Source of the DNA: Struthidea cinerea
Lineage: Eukaryota > Chordata > Aves > Passeriformes > Corcoracidae
NCBI GenBank assembly: GCA_013397865.1
Contig: VZTI01000617.1
Span: 388,520 to 452,519 of the forward strand
Reading direction: 5' to 3'
Length of the DNA: 64,000 bases
The position numbers were made by a program, and so were the translations under genes. The first letter of the stretch is position 1, and each line of letters begins with the position of its first letter. Under the pieces are notes generated by a model. It was not told the DNA's origin, made no database searches, and saw only the letters and a program-made list of their open reading frames with translations. Positions 23,752 to 36,536 of the stretch are shown here, in pieces.

Positions 23752-24848
23752 TTGGAAACCTGAAAAGGCACTTAATTTGTAGAACTTCTGAAGACTGAGT
23801 GAACTTTTTTGAGGCCTTTTTTGCCAGACTCTAGGTTATACAATAACCCAATTACTTTTTTACACTGATAAAAGTTTTGATATTTATTTTTTGCCATTTT
23901 ATGTCTTAATGGTATCCTACTGAGCATTTGCACCTCTGTTTATTTCACACAGTGAAACGCAATTTTATCTAGTTTGCACTATATGATCAGTGTTACTGCC
24001 TATAATATCCTAATATAAGACAAGCCCTGATGTGACATTCCATGACAACAAACATACGCTTTTTCTGTTTTGTTTAAATGCAGTGAAGTTTTGCTAACTA
24101 CAATGACCCTCCTATCTTAAATCTTGGATGCTAGGCCAGATGGATTCTTTCTACAGCAGATACTGTACCCCTTCATACCATATTTATTATTTAATGATCA
24201 CGTCACAGTTTTGGTAACAGTGTTCTGCATTCCAGTGGAGTGGATGAGCAGTGTTCATCCTTTCTTGACAAAATGTGGCAGGTGATTATTAGCTATAGTG
24301 AAGGTGTAACAGCCTTGTGGAGCTGAAACAATTATTTCTGTATTGTTTCAAATTGCTATGTTGTACACTTGCAGGCCTGAGACTTGCTTCACATGGAATA
24401 TATAAATTACGTACAATATAATTATAAATTAGATGCAATTCATGTGTGGGACTCGGTGATAAGTTTTGAATTTACAATTTCAAAGTTTCCCCATGTATTC
24501 AGGAAAATGTTGATTTTGGTTTTTAACCAGCCTTGCAATGGTCAAGTATTTTGGTTTTATTTTCATTGGAGCCAATACAGTGAGAAATCTACAACAACCC
24601 AAAATCAGACCTGTTTTCAGATATATTGAAGGTAGCAATATTTTACATTACTAAGCTATTCGATATTTTAAACACATCTAATTTCCTTACTATTTCTTGA
24701 ATATGACTTCACACCTAATGGTATGTTACATGATGACAGGCGTTTCTTAATTTCATAACTGTTAGATGCCATTTTTACAGGTGTGTAATTTTCATACTTT
24801 AGTGCTAAAACATAAAGTACTGATCCATATTTACTGGTGAAGCAAACT

Positions 24849-24854
24849 AATAAA
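24849..24854 (+). promoter_or_regulatory. PTPRG: Proximal poly(A) signal, PTPRG
   Basis: AATAAA about 1.1 kb after the stop, followed by a T-rich tract at 24885-24897. It could give a short 3' UTR isoform. Confidence 0.45.
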
Positions 24855-24944
24855 AAAACTACCTATAAAGTTACATTCTCCCTCTTTTTTTTTTTGCCAG
24901 ACTAATTCTTTAGCACAAACCTAACTTACTGTGTTTTCCCTCCC

Positions 24945-24950
24945 AATAAA
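24945..24950 (+). promoter_or_regulatory. PTPRG: Second proximal poly(A) signal, PTPRG
   Basis: AATAAA in the context tcccAATAAAatgg, with GTT-rich sequence about 30 nt downstream. It is about 95 bp from the previous signal, so the pair may act as one proximal site. Confidence 0.45.
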
Positions 24951-27900
24951 ATGGTTTCCCCCAGATTATGTAAATAATTATTGTTTGGAGCATTAAAGTT
25001 TACATCCTCAGTGGCTCCCTCTTCCTTTGTATTTGGTTGCAATTCAACAAGGTCAATCCCTGTTTAACAAAAGAAGTAAGCATGTGCTTAATTCTCCTGA
25101 AAATTAAAATTAATTGTGCCCTTCATAGCTTGGCTGAGTAGGGAGGGGTTATTGAATCTGCCTGGAAAAGGAAATGCGTGATTTCAGCCATCCTAACCCT
25201 TGGTGTACAGTTAAAGGCACTATCCCTTATATGTGGCATTAATTTCTTCACTTCTAAACTGCAGAAAACATGCATTGTAATTTTTCAGGACTTGTCAAAA
25301 TATTACAGCATTTTTTTTTTCATTTAAATGTAAACCTATTAATTTCTGCCAGTCCAGTCTTGCTGAAATACAGACATTTGGCAGGATTCTGTGTATTTTC
25401 ACTCACAAGGAAGCTGAATGCAAACTGCTTAAAAGGATATCGAGAGTAGGTATTTTGGTTCAGAACCTTTCAAGGTGCAAACTGATACGGCCTCGCTGAG
25501 AGTGGAGGAGCTATGAAAACTGGTATGTGCTAACATTTGGCCTTTTAATAAGAGAAAGATTCAAGGTAATCAAGGATTCATCAGCAACCTTTTACACTGT
25601 CACCTTCTCAGTTTGTTGAATCCCTCCATACAAGCAATCCCAATAATTGCTAATGCCAAACAATATAATAAGCCCATGGTTTCCGTAAGGAAATCCCATG
25701 TCCAGCAACAGCTAGTCCAAATAAAATGTGCAGAATGTTTGAAAAGATTGTAGTTTGCTTGCCCTTTGCACTGCATGGAGGTGGGAGTCAGTAGGAGTTA
25801 GGACTGGCTTTCCAGTCACTACACCCCAGTAACAGAATGGTTTAAGTTCAAGTGCTACTTCCAAGTGCTGCTCCCTGCAAGGGTTGGAAGGTTTTGTTGA
25901 GTGGTTTTCTGGCCAGCCTGCATCAGCCTCAGAGGCTGCTGAGCTCCCCTGTGCCCCCAGTCCTGAACCTGGCCCCAGCCAATGCCAGCTGGTAGCACAA
26001 AGGGACTCATGAGTTGGATCAGTTCAATCTAAAAGTATTTAAGTTCCTGGGGAGGTGTAGGAAGAAGTTAGGAATTCAAACCCTGATGACTAAGTGACAC
26101 AAAGATTACTGCGGGCATCAAGAGGGTTGGATTTATTCAGTACTTTCAGGTGTTTACTTTTCATTTCATTGGCATGATGGAAGATAACTGTGGTTCGTGA
26201 CATAGTGCCTGAACGCCCTTGTTTTAATCCCTTACCTTCTCACAAGTTTTAAACGTCAATGAATGAAGGCTGTGGGGGTTGGACTTCGGTAGATGCTTTG
26301 GAAATCCATTTGCATTGGCATTTTCCAACACTTGAAATACTTGCTCGGGGTTTCATCCATGGGGAAATAATGTACACTGATGTTCTATGAGTTATCCATG
26401 GATTATTTCATAAGGGAGCTCGAGCTGTATGTTAAGTGCTGTGCTGACAGCCAGGTAGCCAATAGATGGTAGTGATGCATGAGGCTTGAAGGGGTGAAGC
26501 TAGAAATCGCTTGTGAAGGTCAGGATTAAGCACACAGAAGAGCCAAATCTATGGTCCTGTAAGGAGCTGCAGTTCTGCTCTCTTACAGCGGTTTGCACCC
26601 TTTCCTTGGGACTGAGTGAGTGGCAGAAGGAGCAATGTCTGCTCAGAGATGGGCACTGATGAGCTCTCCTGATGCTCCCACAAGTGTCTGGCCAAAGTCC
26701 TGCTCTGCAAATCACCACCTTACTTTTGGCACCCCAAGCCCCCCTGCTGTACCCAGCTCCTGGCATTCAGTCAGGATGTCTTTCAAGCATCAAAGGTTCC
26801 CAAGCAATGTGCAGGTCTGCAAATTAAGAGAACCTGAGAACATTCCTATATCACTGTAGAGTGTGGTCCTCAGCACCAGCCTTGTAGAAATAAGGAACAG
26901 AAGGACTGAAGCACACATGTGTGTCTACATTTAGAAAATACCATTTCTCCATGTCTTGCATGTGTCCTGTGCCCACAGACTGTGTGAAAGACATGAACTG
27001 TGTCTTGAGCCCATAAGAGCAGCCAAGCTTTCCAAGTGGGAATGTTTGGAAATCTGTGTCACCTTAACGGTGGCAGGCTGAGAATACCCCGTCCTCCAGA
27101 CACTGAGCTTGGCTTTGGTAGGAAGGTCTGAGGGAGCTGGTGGGACCCCTCAGGTGTGCAGGGTAAGCACCGAGTCTTCTGCAGGATCAATGTCTAAAGA
27201 ACATTTATTTTAAACAGCATTTGTCTTTAGTATTTCAGTGTCTGTTTCCAAATGCTAATTTAGAAACAGGGGAAAAGAAAAATCCAAACTCCTTAAACAA
27301 CTTCTTTTAAGTGACTGTACTGTGGGTCTTTTCTAGATTAGTGGAGTCATTTACAGGATCTGCAAAATTTCCATTGCTTTTTCAGTTTCTGATTGCTTGA
27401 ATTGCTTGAACACAGACTGATACGTTGGAACATTAGGAGAAGAATCTTTATGATACAGAACAACTGCCTTCTCATTAATCTTTTTTAAAGCTGATGTATT
27501 TTATTTAAAAGCTAAAAAATACAGATATCTATTCTACCAAAGATACATGCTACTAATTCTCAGCAAAACAAAACCAACTTAATTTTAAAAAAAAAATCTA
27601 GTTGTCTTGAAGATTTAGTAGTCTTTCTCAAATTCATGTCTTTTGACATCAGATCTTGTATTCCAAAGTTTATGTTCAAATGGTTCCAGTGAGTTTTTAC
27701 ATGAAGGGAAAATGCCTATTACTCTACTGCATAGCTTTTCTTCTTTTTCTTTTTCTCTTTTTTTTTTTTTCAGATGTAATTTGCAGTTACCCCTTTGCTC
27801 TTCTTCTCTTTGTTGCCATTCTAACAATGTGAACTACATTGGCTTTACTTATCAAAGGAGAAGGAATGCAAAAATAAGGAAAGAGAGGAACTGTAATAAA

Positions 27901-28737
27901 GACATTTGGCCTCTACTTTGTCTTAGCTGTTAAACTGTTTTTAGTGTTTTTGTTAACTATTTGCAAAGGGAAGCATTTTCTACAGAGGATAATTAATTTC
28001 AAGAAAAATGTCTTGAGTTTTAAGAATAAACGTCTCCAAAAGAGGAGATAGTCAATTTTATACAATGTCACAACTCTCCAACATTTGGGGTAGTGACTTT
28101 CTTTGTTTTGTTAGAACACTTGAGACTAGCAAGTAGCCATTGTGTCTAAAGACCGATGCATTCATGTGTACTCCTATTTACTTTCCCTTCATTTTTAAAA
28201 TAGTGAAGTCATTAAAACTGTAAATATTTTGTTGCTTGGATAAGCATCTTCTGGGAACTTTGTATCTATGGTATATAATCATAGAATTTTATATTTTCAT
28301 ATAAAGCTAATTTTTTTCTAGTTTCACCTCCTTCCTAGTTCTGTGGTGGCTATGTGAATACAAACCTTCTGTGTTTCAAGGTAGTGAGACACTATCATCA
28401 CACTCCAAAAAAGATTTCCACACATGTGATTTCTTTGGGACAGTGATTGTGAAAGTTGGATTTTTTTTTTTATTCCATTGTCAGTGTGTGCAATAGGAAT
28501 TAGACTTAGCCAGTCACTGGATACGTTTGTCTCATTGATCCATTCAGAAAAAAAATAAAAATGTGGTGTTTGGTTTGGGGAAAGGGTGGGAGGGAGTATT
28601 TTGAGGGAGACTTTTTGTTCATTTTTGGTTTTTGTTTGGGGTTTTTTTTGTAACTTGAATCTTTTTGTTATGTTAAACTATATCAAATCATTCTGTTATA
28701 GTGTTATTTAATATGTAAATTGTATTGCTATACATAA

Positions 28738-28743
28738 AATAAA
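28738..28743 (+). promoter_or_regulatory. PTPRG: Distal poly(A) signal, PTPRG
   Basis: AATAAA followed within 10-20 nt by a GT/T-rich element (tatggtttttgatgt). The AT-rich UTR character ends here, so this is the likely main 3' end, with cleavage near 28760. Confidence 0.65.
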
Positions 28744-31700
28744 GTATGGTTTTTGATGTATTTACAGATTTCTTCCTTATTTGCATCAGGTACACATAAG
28801 GAACAGATGCAGGAGTCAGTATTTCATTGTCCCAGGCGTGCAGGAAGAATTATGAGATCCAAAGCTTGCTTTAATTAGTTCTCAAATTTCCAAGCAGTAC
28901 TCAGGTGGGAACTGTCAGGGATAGTGGAGTTCACGGTTCCCTTCTTAATTGTCTCCAACTATTAGAGAGCTGCCAGTAAATAACCCTGTCCCTCTCCACC
29001 AGTGCTCCTCCCCAGTCAGTTGTGACCCATCAAAATCTGTTTTGAAAGGGGGACTGTCTCCATTCTGAACAGGACCTCAGATCCTGAGCTTTCTTGCCAG
29101 CTCCTTTGACGTGCCCTTCCTTCAATCTAGTTCTGGCTTACCAGCCTGGAGGAGCAGGGGCTTCCACCAAGCCACCATCACCCGATTTACCGTGGTAAAT
29201 GGCATTGCTCACTAACCCCAGCACTGTGTCAGGAAAAGCAGAAGTACTCATTCCCATCTCAGGCAGACTGGAGGGATACAGATGTTCCAAATCCTAGAGT
29301 CAAGGCAGCAAATATTCCCCATGGAGTGCATTAGTAGTCACACGTCCTTGCTGCTCTAGCCAGAAGGTGTCACTGAGGTGGGCACACATGATGCCATCGA
29401 TGCTGTTGGTGTTTTGCAACAAAACCTAGGCAGCTCCACACACCACCTCCCATTCTGATTCTGTGCTCAGGGCTGTGTTACTTTTTTTGTTTTTCTTGCA
29501 GGGGGAAACTGCTCGGGTTTGCGGACAGATTCTTGTTGCAATCTGCTGCTGGCACAATGGCTACCCAGGCTGGCAGAGCCTTCAGCAACATGGCAGCACT
29601 CAGCCTCCGGAGCAGCACCTGCACAAGGACAAGAACATCAATAACTCAAACCGCTTTTTGATGTAAAATTGCTGGTTAAAATCAATACACTGCATCTGCT
29701 GCCTTTTGTGTTGCTGTATTCTCACCTGTAAGGTCTGTGTTCTGGTTGACTGGGAGGAAGAGGGATCCTGGAAGACTGGATGGGGACTGTGATCAGTGGG
29801 ACACCACACAACAGCCTGATGACCCTTGCCAAGCACCCCACCTTGTAGCATGCTCCCTCCAGCCCCCGCTCCAAGGTGCTGCCTCATGTTGCACCCCAGT
29901 AGCAGCTCGATACCATCCCACCAGCAGGTCCTGCTGCCTCATGGATGAGCAGCAGGAAGCTGCTTCTCAGCCTGCCACACCTGCTCTGAGGGATGCTCCA
30001 GCACCTCCAGTGCCCTCTATAATTTTTCCAGGCCAGAAGCAGGCACCCAGGTGAAAGTTCCTCTGCCCAGCTTGGCTGCTTCACCTCCATGGAGAAGATG
30101 GCAGCCCCTGCATGCACAGGTAGGTGGGTATGCAACACTTCACAGCAACAATATGGGAAAAGAGTTGTGTAAATCCTGCTTGTCTTGGAAGTGCCTGAAG
30201 GATGGAGTGGATGGCAAGGTGAACATGAGCCAACCCCACCTGCTGCAAAGTAGACACTTGCAGGTCTGGCAAGTCTACACTGGGACCAGGTAAGGACACC
30301 TACCAGTCTGCTCACAGCAGGGTTAAAACCATCTCATTTTGGGAAGGGAGAACCACACAGGCAAAAAAATGTAACCGCACTGAAGACGGGCAAAAGGAAA
30401 GCACCAGGAATAGTCAGTGAGCTGGAAATCCTCTGAGCAAAGACAGGATGAACTGGGACATTGTCTAGTGAAATGATGGAGAGAGAGGGCCTGGAAGAGG
30501 CAGGAGCAGAGAGGCTATGGGGCTTGTCTCCTGGTACTTAAATCACCACTCCTGAAGAAAGGGTATAACTCTTCCTACATCTTTGATAGGTATGGCAAAA
30601 ACTAGAGTTTGACTAGCCACAAGGAATGTAGGGGTCAGGTAGTGGGAACATGACCTGGGGCAGCAATGGAACAAGAAAAACAGCTCTGTAACAGCTACAG
30701 AAAGCAGGACACCCCAAGGCAGCTCCTTAAATGAAAAAAAGAGCATTTTCATTAGACAGTAGCAGCTCTGAGGTGAGCCCTCAGCTGCTGCCAGCCAGGT
30801 CATCATTGCACAAACAACAAACAGGGCAGAGCTCCCTGCACTGCCAAGGTCATGCAGCATTTACTCCAGGAGGCCCTTGCTCCTCCTGAGACCTCCTGGT
30901 GAGCAACACTGGAAAGAGTGGAGGACAAGAGAAAAGGCAAAGCCTTGGAGAAAGTACTTGGATTCCATGCTTGGGAATGCACAGGGAAGAGGCCTGGCTG
31001 AGACCTGTATCAAGTGGAAAGATGTAGTAAGTCATTCATTAATACTTTGGCAACAGAGATATGATTTACCAGCACTTCCCACTACTAACAATATGCCTGA
31101 ATTAATTGGTTCTATCAGGAGATCCCAACTTCTTCTGTAATAAATAGCTTCCAGAGGTTGCTAGCAGCCATCCTACACAGGCACAAATAATAGCAGCATT
31201 TTTATTAAATGGATTCAAATGCCAGAAGGTGTATTTTCAAGACCTTTTATAATGTAAAAGTAATTTTAATCAATGGCTTGGTCCCAGTCCTATTACCTAG
31301 CCACTTGAAGCGCCACAAAGTGCTTCCTGCACTGACATGTCAACCCCATCTGCTGGCAGCCACCTTATTGATCGCCGGTGTTTTCTGTTCCCCTTTGCTG
31401 CCAATCAATGCAGCATGATGCATTTTTGATGTCTGACTTTGTAATACTTTAAGAAGCAACACTTCACAATGCAATCTTTCTTGACACTGTGTTCAATTAA
31501 TCTGACAGTCACTGGGCTTGCTTTTCTTTTCCAAAGTTGTTACCTTCCTTATGTCTTGAAATCCTTGTTCAGGAGTCAACACCTGCTTCATTCGTGTTTT
31601 ATGCTGTGGTTTTGAATTTTGAAAAGATTTTGCATTTCAGTTCCATATCTCTTATGGGAGCCGTTTCCAATATTTCACATTTCCCTGTCTCTATGTCTGT

Positions 31701-34700
31701 GAGTTGTGCTTTCTGCACAGCTCATCATTTCTGTCACTCCCCAATTCAAACCCTGTTGGTCCTGTGTCCCATATCACAGGATATCCTTGCACTAGATCTA
31801 ATCATAAATACTTTGTTCCTTTGTCTAAAAAGCCGCTGAAAGGGAGAGAGTTTTTGGGTCAACATTAGAAGAAAGGCAGAAGGTATGTGTGTTTTGTCTT
31901 GGGAGAAGGTATTATTGGCTGGAAGCCCAAGGCTCAACATAGGGAATGTGGCACAGCCCCCCATCAGCTGTTTCGGTGGGGTTTTTGTTCTAAAATGATG
32001 CCCTGTGTGCAAGAGGAGAGTAGCAGACTCTGACTGCTCAGGCAGGGAATGAGACACTGAGGCAACAGTGGGAACCTCCAAATAATGCCCAAATAATAAA
32101 TCCAGTACAGAATCTTTAAAAATATTTTCACATCATAATAGAGAAACAGTGGCTTCTCAGCCATGTATCACAGATCCCCACAGTCTCCTAACCTGAGGTT
32201 CTGTCAGTCAGTCTAGAGTTCTGAGATGATGCAGGTCCCTTCCATGAGAGGGAAGGCTGTGATCCTCTCCAGTTTCTTTGCTGAGAAGGAAAAGCAAAGG
32301 GAAAGCTGATGAGCTTGATTGAAGGATAAAATGAGATCTTTAGTCTTCTCTCAGCCAATGCATGAGAGGGAAACTACGATCTCTTAAGGAAAGCCTGGCT
32401 GTTTTTTCTCTGCTAAGGATTTCCTATGAGGTGCACAAGAGGGATGGAATGGGGGTGTCCTTCATGTACTACATAAATGAGCATTTTTCTGTAACAAGGT
32501 GCTTATCATGTTTCAACAGCACACATCAAGAAGACCAGAAAACCATAGAAAAACAATAAATCGAGGCCTTCATTACATGCAGCCTGATGGGACCATCAGC
32601 CCCACACTGCTTCATTCTCCTAACAGGTTCAAATCATTATCTTCAATGGTATTGGCTCAGTGTCAGAACTGTTGGACAAACTCTGAGTCTGATCATCAGA
32701 TGAACATTTTAATTTAAAATACCATTTAATGTCAATGTCATTTAAATTAAATATAATTTCGTTCATGAATGTCAATACACTGTGACTGTGACCAAAAGAG
32801 GCTGTTGGCTTGTAGCTTTAATATATGTAGCTGTATAAAAATGGTGACACAGAATAAAAGGTGACACTTTATTTATCTAGGTACAGAAAGGTTATCACAC
32901 TTTGCAACTAGCAAGGAAAATCCTTAGTGCTGCTTAATACTAGACTTCAAACTGAAAAACACCATTATTGGACTGGGGTGGAATCATAAAAACTCTTAAA
33001 GGTTCAGTACCTTAGGTTAGGAAAGGCTCTGCCTTCTGAATTTTAGTGCTTTAAACAAGCTTCCTTATAACTTAAATCCAATTTTCTAGATAGCCTCTTA
33101 CTTTGAGCCTGTCAGACATATGTTATGCCTTTGCCTGAAAGTCTCCCAGTGACCTGTAAATTGATTGCAGCCTGTGAAATTTGCCATAAGTAAATCTTTG
33201 CACCTTTTTTTTTTCTCCCCTATTTTCTGAAATAAAAAGGATGCAGGTGGCTTGTTTACTCTCAGGCTATAGATCCTATATGGACTTCAGAAGCATTATT
33301 GACCTCCTAGCAGTGTGTATCAGGAAGAATAACTGATTCAAGCTAACCTGGTCAGATGAGCAAAGCCCTGTCACAACACAGTTTTCTCTATTTGTCAAAA
33401 TTCTCCTCCAGCTTCTGCAGCCTGAGCCATGGGTGCCTGATCAGCGAGGGCTCAGCACCTTCCAGTCCCCAGTGAAGATCAATGACTGGTCTTTGATTCA
33501 TCAGCTTCAACAGTTTCTGAAACACCCTGTTGTGCTGGTATCCACCACAAAGATAAAGTATGTAACTGCCAAAAAAAAAAAAAATTAGCCAGAATTTTGT
33601 CACATAAAAGGTAGGACAGAAAGAAATAGAAATAAGCTCCAAAATGACATGCAAAAATAACATGGTGATTTAATATAAATGACATAAAGTTACTCAAATT
33701 ACATTGAAGTTCTTAAATAAGGAATACTAGTACACGCCCACTTTTTATGCCCTTATTTCTTTCTGGTTTTATGCCCCTGTCACTGCATGTAGCTGGGTAA
33801 AAAAACAGTGCACAAGATGATAAAGCCAATTTTGCAAATTGCCACAAAATCACAGACGCATGGCACAAAATGCTAACCCAGTCTGATGCCCTCCTGGTGG
33901 TTTCCAGTTTGTTCACAAAATTGTTTTGGGGCAGCTGCATCCCCACAGACTTTGAGCCAGATCAGGAAAGTCCATTCTCTCACAAATGGCCTAGAACCGA
34001 CCACTTCAGGTGCTTTGAGCAGGTATTTGTTATTGCCAGGCATTTAATGATAGCCTCAGCAATTAACAGCCCTGAGCAGGGCTGGTGTCTTCTGAACACA
34101 CAGCTACCCCTGCTCAAATTTTCTGCTTGAATCATGTCTCACCCTCTTTTCTTCCTCAGACCATACAGTGGTACCCAAAACAGAGTAAAGTCCCATTATG
34201 TCATTTCCTTCTGAGTCCAAAAAGCGTGTCCTAAAAAGGTAATACTAACTTTGGATTCTTTGCCTTTTAGAGCTCTTATTCCACATTTTGCCTGCCATTC
34301 AATTTTTATTGATTTTCCTGCACCACCTCTCAGCATCCTTCCTAGGCAGCATGATGCATTAACTTTCCATAGAATGAATTTTCCCATTTGGTTCTGTGCT
34401 CTGAAATACACCCACCTTTGAATGAGATTTCAACACTCTGCATTGCTGATTTTCAGCCGTGTGCCATAGCCCTCATTTTTCATAGGCTGGGAACACCAAA
34501 AGGGCCCTCTAGACCCAGAGGTCTTGCTTTAACACAATCACTGCTGTATTGGGGGGAGGAGAGCTTTTATATTTTTATACTAGTTCCAACAATGAAGTTA
34601 CTAAAGCTATTTTCCACCCTGCAATAAAGCTACCTGATGATGATATTGTTCCCACCTTTTAAACTAATTTTATTTTAGTATGGTGCATTTGCAGGCATCA

Positions 34701-34968
34701 TAATCCTATTGGTGCATGTTATTCCCACTTAATGACTGAAAATGCTATTGTCTGGGGAATGGGTTTGTTCTGGGTTTTGTGGGTTCGGGGATTTCTCTGT
34801 TTAATTTTATCTATGGCCATAATACCAGAAGATAAGCCAATTTATTGACTAAAATCCTTCCTATCCATTGCTTTGTTGACTTCCATTTCCTGAGAAGGAT
34901 ACAAGGTACCTTTGCAAAGCAATATGGAAAAAAACCTACAGTTATTCCAGGTAGGATGCATCCACACA

Positions 34969-34998
34969 ACTAAGGGTCTGTCCCACCAGACCCTTAGT
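34969..34998. repeat. Perfect 12-bp inverted repeat, 6-nt loop
   Basis: ACTAAGGGTCTG and CAGACCCTTAGT are separated by TCCCAC, in single-copy-looking intergenic DNA. As RNA it would form a stable short hairpin. Confidence 0.9.
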
Positions 34999-35043
34999 CT
35001 GTTCCTGTACAGAGCAGAAAGTATCTTTGTAGTTCAGCTTCCC

Positions 35044-35077
35044 ATAGGAAAGGAATACATACATATATATATATATT
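35044..35077. repeat. Short AT/TA microsatellite
   Basis: An alternating catacatatatatatatat-type tract. Confidence 0.7.
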
Positions 35078-36536
35078 CCAGTCTTCCACGCTGGGTTTGG
35101 AAAATTGTGTCACTAAATCCACATCCCCTCTAGGGTGGCACCTCTGCAGCACTGGGGACATCACAGTCTTCCTGAATGGCAGCAGACCTCCAAATAAAGA
35201 GTCCCCAGATCTTTTATTTTCACTCTTAACTACTTACTGGATTTCAAAAAATTCTTTTCACCCTGTGTAAAGCAGGATGGGGATTGGCTTCACACCATGT
35301 CATTACAACTATTACAGCTCACACTATAGCCCAAAAGCACTATTTTGAGTCCCAGACTTGAGGCATTTTAGAAAGTAACAAGCTTCAACAGAGTGGAATT
35401 TTAGCCTTCCTGCAATTATGATATTTGTGTTAAGCACACAAACCCTAAAGTCTTTTTCAGACACCCACATGAACCTGAGATCCAAGGTGAATATGAGGTA
35501 CTTAGTGACCAGGCTGGCACAGGAGGACATTGTCCTCCTTAGATGTCCAGCTCTGTACCTACAGCTGGGGGATGCCGCTTGACTGACATGGAATAGCTGC
35601 TGCCAGGGGTGACTTCAGAGGACATCACATCACTCAACTGGCTTGCACAGCTGTTCCATGCTGTGTGGAAACAAACCATTTCTCCCTGAAACCATCACTG
35701 CCTCTGCCCAGCTCAAAACCTGAGCTTCCCAATAATGCAGCAGCGGAGGAGAAATACATCTCCCACTCCTCAGCTGACACATTTCTTATTTACAGAAGGA
35801 TTTTGGTGGGCATAAGCAAGAGCTCAAAGACAAAAAAGTATTGAAAAAGGGATCTCGTATTATATGTATACCCATTATGGCCAGGTTTTGTATTAAATTT
35901 CCTTTTATATTTAATAGGAATTAATAGGTATTTTCACAAATAGGTCTCAATTGTTATAGGTGACTACAGAGTTCAGCAGGTTGATTATTACTGCAACAGA
36001 GCATTATCTGCTGATGAGCTTGTAACCCATGTTATTCTTAACTGCTAGATGTTCATATTATCTATTAATAATTCATAAGTTAACCTCATCATAAGGCTGT
36101 AGTATCAACTGCAACAGATTACAGCAAAACCAGGCAGGACTCAGGCACTAAAAAGTTTCTCTGTGCAGCTAATCCTGGCTTCATTATGCGTTCCTCATTT
36201 AATTTTATCATACGCTCATGATATTCTGGAGAGGTCTGCTTCTTCTTCGGAGAGGACGTGGTTATGAATAATCTATATGCTGCATTTTCCCCCATGGCAA
36301 CTGATGCCTGTAGCAGAAGCTGAGCTCTTGCTGTTGCATTGGTACAGACAGGTTTGGGAACAGGACCAAGACTTTGCTAACAATCTTCAAAGTGAGCAGA
36401 GCTCTACACAGGCTTATGGGGCTGAGTGCAGCAGTGAGGCCACGGCAATATCTATCCCTGAGTTGTTGCCTTCAATCTTCCTTTCACAGGAGTGCTGTCT
36501 AGTGTCTGAGGATACAGCTTCACCAGTGCACTAAAC

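Larger units (their letters stand above)
23752..28765 (+). other. PTPRG: PTPRG 3' UTR (about 5 kb)
   Basis: The region from the stop codon to the last good poly(A) signal has no open coding frame and no splice-like interruptions. It is AT-rich, with ATTTA pentamers (for example near 23880 and 24180-24195) and two TGTAAATA Pumilio-type octamers (near 24970 and 28220). A long UTR is usual for vertebrate PTPRG. The distal end is inferred from the AATAAA at 28738 followed by a GT-rich stretch. Part of the span could be genomic flank if only the proximal signals are used. Confidence 0.75.
28766..36536. other. PTPRG - C3orf14 intergenic DNA, left part
   Basis: No supported gene. It holds exon-like segments at 29502 (plus) and 33388-33565 (minus), a 12-bp hairpin at 34969 and an AT microsatellite. 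Conserved noncoding elements are likely in this developmental neighbourhood but cannot be told from one sequence. Confidence 0.6.

Noticed and set aside
29884..30315. 143-codon minus-strand frame
   Set aside because: Overlaps other frames of similar length, with no domain or splice context. Probably chance.
35324..35530. Minus-strand 68-codon frame as a companion exon of 33388-33565
   Set aside because: No clear donor joins the two in phase and there is no recognisable domain.
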